From DASSKW01 sp035690065 (GTDB taxonomy: Bacteria; Pseudomonadota; Gammaproteobacteria; Natronospirales; REEB76): a stretch of 12,666 bases of DNA. This document shows, one piece after another, positions 7,538 through 12,666 of this stretch (its first letter is position 1; every line of letters begins with the position of its first letter). The position numbers were made by a program, and so were the translations under genes. The notes beneath the pieces were generated by a model that saw nothing but the letters and a program-made list of their open reading frames with translations, made no database searches and had not been told where the DNA came from. The DNA lies in NCBI GenBank assembly GCA_035690065.1, contig DASSKW010000013.1:1-12666 (forward strand), read 5' to 3'.

Positions 7538-8868
7538 TTTGACTCCGCTGTCGAGGCGGGCGTACCGAGTCCGCCCACGGCATGTCCGAGTGCAGCCAGT
7601 GCTGCAAACCAGTTGAGATGAGCCTGCACCTGTTGCACGCGTGCATTGGCGAGCGTGGCCTGTGCAGTCAGGGTATCGAGGATGCTGTCGAGTCCGTTCT
7701 TGTAGCGGGCGGCAGTCACATCGGCGGCCTGTTGCGCGCTCTTGAGTTGCGCATCGGTGGTGGTGAGCGTGGCGGCCGCGGTGTGAACATTCTGATAGGC
7801 CTGCCAGACTTCGAGTTCCACCTGCTGTTGCAGTTGTAACGTGGTCGCCTGCGCTATATCTACTGCCGCTTGTGCCTGATGCTCTGCAGCCTGGTCGGCA
7901 AACCCGGCGAACAACGGCACGCTCAAGGTGACACCGGCACTGTAACTGTCGGCGCTGGTGCTGGCCCCGTTCAGCAGGCTGGTGCTGCGACCGGCGCTGG
8001 CGGCAAGCGCGAGTGACGGCAGACCTTGTCCGCGCGTCGCTTCCAGGCTCGCCACCGCCTGCTGTTCGCGGGCTTTCGACGCCAGCAGTTCCGGCCGGGT
8101 CTGGCGTGCCTGTTTCAGCAGCGTACTGACATCCTGATCCGGCAGTTGCGGCGAGACGTCGGGTTGCCACGGCGCCAGGGTGAGTTTCTGGTTGGCGCTG
8201 TAACCGGCGGCGATCGCCAGTTGGCCGCGTGCTATCGCGAGGTTGCCTTCGGTCTGTTGCAAGGCCAGTTGTGCGCCGGCCAATGCGGCTTCGGCCTGAT
8301 ACACATCACCGATAGTGGCAAGACCGGATTGCTTGCGCTGGCGCGCAGCATCGAGGCTGGTTTGCGCATCGTTGACGTTCTGTTCGTCGGCATCGCGCAG
8401 TGCCTGCAAGCCGAGCACCTGGTAATAACCCTGTTCCACTTGCAGGATCACATCCTGCATGGTCTGACTGTTGGAGAGGTCGGCCGCGGTAAGCGCGAAC
8501 TTGGCAGCATCCAGCGAACCCGAACGAGTGCCGAAATTCCACAGCAGATAACTCAGGCTGATGCTGGGTCCATAACGGGTCTGCGCGCCGACCGAACTGC
8601 CGGTGAAATTCACCTGCTTGTTACGCTGATAGCTGTAGCTTGCCGTTATCAGCGGCCAGTAACCGGCGCGTGCCAGTTCCACGCCGGCCTCGCTTTCGCG
8701 GATTGTCGCCCAGGCGATCCGGGTCTGCGGGTTATTATCGAGCGCGATATCGGTGAGCTGTATCAGCGTCAGCGGCTGGTTGATATCCGGCGCCGTAGCC
8801 GCGTGTGCAGACCAGCTCGCGATGCCGAGAGCCAGGGTCAACAGCAAAACCGGGATAAATCTTTGCAT
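7534..8868 (-). CDS. TolC-family outer-membrane efflux channel
   Basis: This 444-residue protein is the first gene of the efflux operon. Residues 1-23 (MQRFIPVLLLTLALGIASWSAHA) form a signal peptide ending in AHA|A. Two related outer-membrane-efflux repeats follow, at about 35-225 and 240-430. Each has long Ala/Gln/Leu-rich helices that would form the periplasmic tunnel and a strand motif: SYLLWNFGTRSG in the first and VPLFAGFADQAAEHQAQ in the second. The segment ARYKNGLDSILDTLTAQATLANAR near the end is typical of the family. There is no lipobox cysteine at the cleavage site, so it is TolC-like rather than an OprM-type lipoprotein. I chose the ATG at 8868 because it gives a clean signal peptide; an in-frame ATG at 8922 would add 18 residues and lies in the regulatory region. 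Neither start has a strong ribosome site. Its stop overlaps the adaptor start (GTGA). Confidence 0.92.
   Translation of the reverse strand: MQRFIPVLLLTLALGIASWSAHAATAPDINQPLTLIQLTDIALDNNPQTRIAWATIRESEAGVELARAGYWPLITASYSYQRNKQVNFTGSSVGAQTRYGPSISLSYLLWNFGTRSGSLDAAKFALTAADLSNSQTMQDVILQVEQGYYQVLGLQALRDADEQNVNDAQTSLDAARQRKQSGLATIGDVYQAEAALAGAQLALQQTEGNLAIARGQLAIAAGYSANQKLTLAPWQPDVSPQLPDQDVSTLLKQARQTRPELLASKAREQQAVASLEATRGQGLPSLALAASAGRSTSLLNGASTSADSYSAGVTLSVPLFAGFADQAAEHQAQAAVDIAQATTLQLQQQVELEVWQAYQNVHTAAATLTTTDAQLKSAQQAADVTAARYKNGLDSILDTLTAQATLANARVQQVQAHLNWFAALAALGHAVGGLGTPASTAESK
7543..7546 (-). promoter_or_regulatory. Ribosome-binding site for the GTG start of the adaptor gene
   Basis: GGAG on the - strand lies 5 bases before the GTG at 7537, inside the last codons of the channel gene. 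Together with the GTGA overlap it fixes the start of the adaptor. Confidence 0.6.
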
Positions 8869-8918
8869 GGATATGGCTTCAGCCTGCGTCCTGAGACGGG
8901 ATAACGTGATGCTGTGAC

Positions 8919-8943
8919 GCATGAACCCACGATAAGTTCACGC
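8919..8943. promoter_or_regulatory. Imperfect inverted repeat, possible operator upstream of the efflux operon
   Basis: Arms GCATGAAC (8919-8926) and GTTCACGC (8936-8943) pair at 7 of 8 positions around a 9-base AT-richer centre. It lies about 50 bases before the channel gene start. Such symmetry fits a dimeric repressor (for example a TetR- or MarR-type protein), but no such gene is in the window. It could also be chance. Confidence 0.3.
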
Positions 8944-8996
8944 CTGTCGCATCGGTGGCGCACATTTTCGCATTCCAGCCTTTTGCGTGCGGGGTC

Positions 8997-9012
8997 GTTA
9001 CACTTTGATACA
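8997..9012. promoter_or_regulatory. OmpR-like direct repeat, candidate binding site for the neighbouring response regulator
   Basis: GTTACA and GATACA start exactly 10 bases apart (8997 and 9007), joined by CTTT. OmpR-type regulators bind as head-to-tail dimers to direct repeats with about one helical turn between half-sites. The stretch 8996-9015 matches the enterobacterial OmpR consensus as I recall it at about 14 of 20 positions by hand alignment, including the central TTTGA and the flanking AC steps. It lies next to a gene for an OmpR-type regulator and between the two operons. The repeat is seen directly; binding is inference. Confidence 0.5.
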
Positions 9013-9053
9013 AATCCCGTGCCGGGTTTCAGGATTGCAGTGCCGGCTGGGGC

Positions 9054-9059
9054 TAGAAT
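9054..9059 (+). promoter_or_regulatory. Possible -10 box of the response regulator operon
   Basis: TAGAAT is one base from the sigma-70 consensus TATAAT and would place transcription start about 35 bases before the ATG at 9101. There is no good -35 hexamer at the right distance, which would fit a promoter that needs an activator such as the OmpR-like protein bound about 40 to 55 bases upstream of the box. Weak evidence. Confidence 0.3.
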
Positions 9060-9100
9060 CTGCAACGGCCATCAAGCCCGGGGGATATCGCCAGCAACAC

Positions 9101-9826
9101 ATGAGCACACTGGACCACATTCTGGTGGTGGACGATGACACCGAGATTCGCGCCTTGCTGCAGGAATACCTGACCCAGCAGGGCTATCGCGTCACCGCGG
9201 TCCGCGATGGACGCGCCATGGAGCAGGCGATGGAAGATGCGCGTTTCGATCTGGTGGTGCTGGATTTGATGCTGCCGGGCGAGGACGGTGTCAGCCTGTG
9301 CCGCAAGCTGCGCAGCCATTCCACCTTGCCGGTCATCATGCTCACCGCACGCGGTGAGGAGCGTGACCGCATCGCCGGGCTCGAGACCGGCGCCGACGAC
9401 TACCTGCCTAAGCCCTTCAATCCCCGTGAACTGCTGGCCCGGATCAAGAGCGTGCTGCGGCGCGCCCGCACCCTGCCGGAACAACTGACACCGGAAGACC
9501 TGCGCGGTTTTCGCTTCGGCGGCTGGCAACTGGCGACGCCGACCCGGCAACTGCTGTCGCCCGATGGTGTGGTGGTGCCGTTGTCCGGTACCGAATACCG
9601 TTTGCTGTGCATCTTCCTGCAACACCCGAACGTGGTGCTGAGCCGCGAACAACTCATGGAGATGTTGCGTGGCCGTGAACTCGCCATGCCGTTCGATCGC
9701 AGTATCGATGTGCAAATCAGCCGCCTGCGTCAGCGTCTGCGCGATGATGGCCGCGAACCGAAATATATCCGCAGCGTGCGCGGCGAAGGTTACGTATTCG
9801 CGCAACCGGTGGAGACCGAATCCTGA
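9101..9826 (+). CDS. OmpR-type response regulator transcription factor
   Basis: This 241-residue protein has a receiver domain (about 5-120) and a winged-helix DNA-binding domain (about 138-236). Receiver residues are in place: the acidic pocket Asp11-Asp13 in VVDDD, phosphoacceptor Asp55 in LVVLDLMLPGEDG, Thr82 in IMLTARGEE and Lys104 in YLPKPFNPRELLARI. The effector domain ends in MPFDRSIDVQISRLRQRL and YIRSVRGEGYVF, which matches E. coli OmpR closely. The ATG at 9101 gives the standard short N-terminus; an in-frame ATG at 8987 would add 38 residues unlike any receiver start. The TGA shares one base with the ATG of the kinase gene. Being divergent from the efflux operon, it is likely to regulate that operon and itself after phosphorylation by the kinase; this is inferred from position. 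Confidence 0.94.
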   Translation: MSTLDHILVVDDDTEIRALLQEYLTQQGYRVTAVRDGRAMEQAMEDARFDLVVLDLMLPGEDGVSLCRKLRSHSTLPVIMLTARGEERDRIAGLETGADDYLPKPFNPRELLARIKSVLRRARTLPEQLTPEDLRGFRFGGWQLATPTRQLLSPDGVVVPLSGTEYRLLCIFLQHPNVVLSREQLMEMLRGRELAMPFDRSIDVQISRLRQRLRDDGREPKYIRSVRGEGYVFAQPVETES

Positions 9827-11139
9827 TGCGTCTCTTGCCGCGTTCCCTGTTCGGCCGCACCGTGCTGATCCTGCTTGGCGGCCTGGTGGGCGCACAGCTC
9901 ATCAGCGCGGCGATCAGTCTCAGCGAACGTGATCAGGCGCTGTTCCATTACAGCGATCAGCAATGGGCGCAGCGCGATGCCGAAGCAGTGAAACTGATGG
10001 ATTCCGTGACCCCCGCCGAACGTCAACGCATCGCTTCCATCCTGACCAGTCCGCGCTTGTTCGTCACCCTGACGCCGCAGCCCGCGACACAGGGCAGCCC
10101 GGATCAGCAGGCGGCCGATTTCCGGCAGATGTTGCAAGGGGTGCTCGGTAGCGGGCATGCGGTGCGCGCGGTGGTGGTGGAGCGGACCGAATCCTCCGGC
10201 CTGCGTGGCGTGCATTCGGTCACCGAAGTTCAACTGCGCGATGGCAGCTGGGTGAACTTCGATCATCCACGTCCGTGGCATGCCAGCGACCGACCGTGGC
10301 GGTTGTTGGCCGGTCTCGCGGTGTTATTGGTATCGGTGATCGTCTTGTCGCTGCTCGCGGTGCGGCTGGTGACGCGGCCATTGACCACGCTCGCGAATGC
10401 CGCCGGCGAACTCGGTCGCGACATCCGGCACGCGCCGATCCCGGAACAGGGGCCGCTCGAAGTGCAGCGTGCAGCACGCGCCTTCAACGAGATGCAGGCG
10501 CAACTGGTGCGCTACGTGGAAGACCGGACCCGGTTGCTGACGGCGATCTCGCACGATCTCAAGACCCCGATCACGCGGTTGCGGCTGCGCGCCGAACTGC
10601 TTGCAGATGAAACCTTGCGTGCCAAATTCGTGCGCGACTTGCAGGAGATGGAGACGCTCGCCAACCGCACCCTCGATTTCCTGCGTGGCCTGGATACCGC
10701 CGAGACCTCGCAGTCACTCGATATCATGGCCTTGCTGGAAAGTGTCGAGGAAGACGCCATCGAAACCGGCCAGGACGTGAAACTCGAAGGCAAGGTATCG
10801 CATCCGTTCAAGGGCCGACCGCAAGCCTTGCGCCGCTGTCTGGAAAACCTGGTCAACAATGCGGTGAGATACGGCAAGTGCGCACGCATCTTCGTACAGG
10901 AAAATGATATCGACTTGGTGATTCGTATTCGCGACACCGGTCCCGGTATTCCCGAAAACGAACTGGCACGGGTATTCGATCCGTTTTACCGGCTGGATGC
11001 GGCGCGCAGCAATGTGGATGGCAACGGGCTCGGCCTGGGCATCGCCCGCAACATCGCGGTGTTGCATGGCGGCACGCTTGAATTGCTCAATCATCCTGAG
11101 GGCGGGTTGGAAGCGGTATTGAAATTGCCGCGTGCCTAA
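9826..11139 (+). CDS. EnvZ-type sensor histidine kinase
   Basis: This 437-residue inner-membrane kinase has TM1 at about 12-31, a periplasmic sensor of about 125 residues (32-158), TM2 at about 160-178, a HAMP domain at about 180-232, then the dimerisation and ATPase domains. The H-box is ISHDLKTPITRLRLRAELL with phosphorylated His243; the N-box is ENLVNNAVRYG with Asn345. G1 is RDTGPGIPE (370-377), the F-box DPFYRLD and G2 GNGLGLGIARN (399-409). The H-box and short spacing resemble EnvZ. The sensor region matches no domain I can name, so the signal is unknown; drugs, membrane stress or solvents are guesses based on the adjacent pump. Its ATG shares one base with the regulator stop (TGATG), showing coupled translation. 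The 3' end overlaps the stop of the opposing heptosyltransferase gene by 4 bases. Confidence 0.93.
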   Translation: MRLLPRSLFGRTVLILLGGLVGAQLISAAISLSERDQALFHYSDQQWAQRDAEAVKLMDSVTPAERQRIASILTSPRLFVTLTPQPATQGSPDQQAADFRQMLQGVLGSGHAVRAVVVERTESSGLRGVHSVTEVQLRDGSWVNFDHPRPWHASDRPWRLLAGLAVLLVSVIVLSLLAVRLVTRPLTTLANAAGELGRDIRHAPIPEQGPLEVQRAARAFNEMQAQLVRYVEDRTRLLTAISHDLKTPITRLRLRAELLADETLRAKFVRDLQEMETLANRTLDFLRGLDTAETSQSLDIMALLESVEEDAIETGQDVKLEGKVSHPFKGRPQALRRCLENLVNNAVRYGKCARIFVQENDIDLVIRIRDTGPGIPENELARVFDPFYRLDAARSNVDGNGLGLGIARNIAVLHGGTLELLNHPEGGLEAVLKLPRA

Positions 11140-12227
11140 CGCGTGGCGAGCGGAGGCGCACCTAACTTGTGCGCAGCCATCACGGCATCCAGTTTGTCGA
11201 TCACATCCTGCACCGTAACTAGATCCATCGCCGCCGGATCGCGCACCCGCGTACCCCACGGCGCAGTCGCGGCATCCTGCTGATTGAATTTCTGCATCGC
11301 ATCCGGGTAGCGATCCACCCGCCAGCGTTGGCTTAAGTAGGGTCCGGCACGGTCCGGGTTGGTGGTGGCGTACAGGCCGATGACCGGAATACCGGCCGCG
11401 GTGCCCATGTGGATCGGGCCGGAGTCGGGCGAGATCAGTACCGTAGCGCGGCGCAGCAAGGCCAGTAATTGCTTGAGATTGGTCTTGCCGATCAGATCGA
11501 GCGGCTCGGTCCGCATCGCAGCACGGATCTGATCGCCCATCTCGCGTTCGACGGCACTCGGTCCGCCGCTGAGGACCACGCGCATGCCGTGGCGTTGTAT
11601 CGCGTGATCTGCGACTGCGGCATAACGTTCGGCGCGCCAATTACGGAAATTGCGGAAGCGCGCGTTGGCACAGGGACTGATGACCAGTGCCCGTGTTCCA
11701 TCCGGAATCTGCGCGCGCGCGAACGCTTCGGTATCCGCCGGGATCGGGATATCCCAACGCAACACGTGTTCCTCGACGCCGCAGGCTTCGGCAAAACCGA
11801 ACAGGCTGTCCATGACGTGCTGCCGGTCCCGGTGCGGGATGCGCCGGTCGGTGAACAGCCATTGCCAATCGTGAGCGCGCTCGCGGTCGAAGCCGAGTTT
11901 GTCGTCGGCACGGATGGCCAACAGACTTGCCACACTGGCGCGCAACGACATCTGCATGTGCAGCAGCAGATCGAAACGCCGGCCCGCGAGTCTGCGGCGC
12001 AGTTCCAGGTAAGCGGCACGGCCTTGGGCTTTGTCGAAGATGATAAACTCGATGCCGGGGATGTCCCCGACCAGACCCGCTTCCAGCTTGCCGATGATCC
12101 AGGTGAAGCGCGACTCCGGCCAGGCCGCCTGCAACGTGCGCACCACCGGCAGGGTATGGCACACGTCGCCGACCGCGGAGAGCCGCAGGATGCAGACGGA
12201 AGCGGGTGGTTTCATCACTTGGGACAT
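11136..12227 (-). CDS. opsX: OpsX-type LPS heptosyltransferase I (glycosyltransferase family 9)
   Basis: This 363-residue protein belongs to glycosyltransferase family 9, which adds L-glycero-D-manno-heptose to the Kdo region of lipid A on the cytoplasmic face of the inner membrane. The N-terminal domain starts with CILRLSAVGDVCHTLPVVRTL, including the conserved Asp21. TWIIGKLEAGL, FIIFDK, LLLHMQMSLRAS and QHVMDSLFGF are wording I associate with the OpsX subgroup. The C-terminal nucleotide-sugar domain has VISPCANARFRNW-like and VLSGGPS segments and the signature SPDSGPIHMGTAAGIPVIGLY (about 266-286). The divergent neighbour is a Kdo kinase, a pairing also known for opsX in Haemophilus as far as I recall; both act on the same acceptor. 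The start may be ATG 12227 or ATG 12215; neither has a clear ribosome site. OpsX versus WaaC naming is less certain than the family. Confidence 0.88.
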   Translation of the reverse strand: MSQVMKPPASVCILRLSAVGDVCHTLPVVRTLQAAWPESRFTWIIGKLEAGLVGDIPGIEFIIFDKAQGRAAYLELRRRLAGRRFDLLLHMQMSLRASVASLLAIRADDKLGFDRERAHDWQWLFTDRRIPHRDRQHVMDSLFGFAEACGVEEHVLRWDIPIPADTEAFARAQIPDGTRALVISPCANARFRNFRNWRAERYAAVADHAIQRHGMRVVLSGGPSAVEREMGDQIRAAMRTEPLDLIGKTNLKQLLALLRRATVLISPDSGPIHMGTAAGIPVIGLYATTNPDRAGPYLSQRWRVDRYPDAMQKFNQQDAATAPWGTRVRDPAAMDLVTVQDVIDKLDAVMAAHKLGAPPLATR

Positions 12228-12232
12228 GACGG

Positions 12233-12666
12233 ATGGCTGAACACACAGTCACCACAAAACGGGGCTTCATCCTATACGATGATGCACTGCTGCGTCACGC
12301 GCAGGAGGACACATTCTCGCCCAGGCACTGGGCCAAGCAGGATGCCCTGCGTGGCACCGCCGGTGGTCGCGGTCAGACCTGGATCGTACGGAGCGGCAAT
12401 GACGAATGGGTGCTGCGGCATTACCGGCGGGGCGGACTGGTCGCGCGTTTCGTCGACGACTATTACCTGTGGCGCGGACTGGAGCAGACGCGACCCTGGC
12501 GCGAGTGGCGACTGTTGGCATCCTTATATAAAGAAGGGTTTCCGGTACCGCAGCCGGTCGCGGCACACGTTGTCCGGCACGGACTCTGGTATCGCGGCGA
12601 TCTCATCACGCGGTTGATCCCGGCTACCCGCTCGCTTGCCACCGCGCTCGGGGAATCCAGCATCGA
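12233..12666 (+). CDS. kdkA: 3-deoxy-D-manno-octulosonate (Kdo) kinase, 5' part only
   Basis: The frame opens at ATG 12233 and runs off the window, giving 144 residues of an expected 230-250. The protein has a kinase-like fold. A glycine-rich segment RGTAGGRGQTW (about 40-50) is followed by VLRHYRRGGLVARF (60-73), which is the hallmark of KdkA, then REWRLLASLYKEGFPVPQPVAA (about 90-111) with the likely helix-C Glu91, and LWYRGDLITRLIP. KdkA uses ATP to phosphorylate position 4 of the single Kdo on lipid A, giving the inner core negative charge where a second Kdo is absent. A TGA in frame at 12227-12229 rules out any start upstream, so ATG 12233 is the first possible one. The ribosome site is poor. 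It diverges from the heptosyltransferase with only 5 bases between start codons. Confidence 0.9.
   Translation, partial: MAEHTVTTKRGFILYDDALLRHAQEDTFSPRHWAKQDALRGTAGGRGQTWIVRSGNDEWVLRHYRRGGLVARFVDDYYLWRGLEQTRPWREWRLLASLYKEGFPVPQPVAAHVVRHGLWYRGDLITRLIPATRSLATALGESSI

Larger units (their letters stand above)
8869..9100. promoter_or_regulatory. Divergent regulatory region between efflux operon and two-component operon
   Basis: These 232 bases separate two divergent start codons (8868 on -, 9101 on +) and must hold promoters for both operons. I see no convincing protein gene in it. Recognisable items are an imperfect inverted repeat (8919-8943), a 10-base-period direct repeat like an OmpR site (8997-9012), a short direct repeat GTGCCGG at 9019-9025 and 9040-9046 (21 bases apart, two helical turns), and a possible -10 box at 9054-9059. 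No good -10/-35 pair was found for the - strand operon. Confidence 0.7.

Noticed and set aside
7538..8170. In-frame upstream extension of the adaptor reading frame
   Set aside because: It lies within the channel gene in another frame of the same strand, is low-complexity Arg/Thr/Ala-rich, and the GTG start with GGAG and the GTGA overlap explain the adaptor fully.
8987..9100. Upstream ATG for the response regulator adding 38 residues
   Set aside because: The added part has no similarity to receiver domains and would run through the candidate operator and -10 box.
9053..9895. 280-residue - strand frame opposite the response regulator
   Set aside because: It is antisense to a fully conserved OmpR-type gene; His/Gln-rich shadow composition.
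11469..12617. 382-residue + strand frame across the heptosyltransferase and the start of the Kdo kinase
   Set aside because: It is antisense to one conserved gene and out of frame with another; no domain is recognisable.
1..12666. Mobile elements, CRISPR arrays, tRNA or rRNA genes, phage or toxin-antitoxin genes
   Set aside because: I looked for regularly spaced repeats, terminal inverted repeats, transposase motifs and RNA-gene signatures and found none; gene content is core-like and composition is even.

Overview
The window reads as chromosomal DNA of a Gram-negative proteobacterium. The evidence is a complete tripartite RND efflux system with a TolC-type outer-membrane channel, an OmpR/EnvZ-type two-component system, and two lipopolysaccharide inner-core genes. 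The pairing of an OpsX-type heptosyltransferase with a 3-deoxy-D-manno-octulosonate (Kdo) kinase points to Gammaproteobacteria, perhaps a Xanthomonadales- or Chromatiales-like lineage; the sequence alone does not fix the species. Base composition looks moderately GC-rich (about 60% by eye) and even. I saw no insertion sequence, phage gene, tRNA, rRNA or CRISPR array.

Layout. (1) Bases 1-405 are the 3' end of an NADPH-dependent FMN reductase, followed by a run of four adjacent hairpins ending in a strong intrinsic terminator (502-540). (2) Bases 618-2518 hold two tandem T2-family isoaspartyl peptidase/asparaginase genes on the + strand; the first has a signal peptide and the second does not. 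(3) Bases 2528-8868, on the - strand, form a four-gene operon read from right to left: TolC-family channel, membrane fusion protein, MdtC-like RND pump, then a dienelactone-hydrolase-family enzyme. The first three genes are joined by 4-base stop/start overlaps and the hydrolase follows after 31 bases. (4) A 232-base divergent intergenic region (8869-9100) separates this operon from (5) an OmpR-type response regulator and EnvZ-type histidine kinase on the + strand (9101-11139). (6) Bases 11136-12227 encode the heptosyltransferase on the - strand, and the Kdo kinase diverges from it at 12233 and runs off the window.

How they fit together. The two-component system very probably controls the divergent efflux operon and itself. 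The shared intergenic region holds a 10-base-period direct repeat (8997-9012) that resembles an OmpR site, plus an imperfect inverted repeat (8919-8943). The pump would carry amphiphilic or toxic compounds across both membranes, and the co-transcribed hydrolase could act on an ester- or lactone-containing substrate. The OpsX/KdkA pair acts on the first Kdo of the LPS inner core. Genes are packed very tightly: the only stretches without genes that exceed 35 bases are 406-617 and 8869-9100.

Nothing here is a clear new system. The points most worth checking are the OmpR-like operator, the hydrolase inside the efflux operon, the secreted/cytoplasmic asparaginase pair, the hairpin cluster, and the 5-base gap between the divergent LPS genes.
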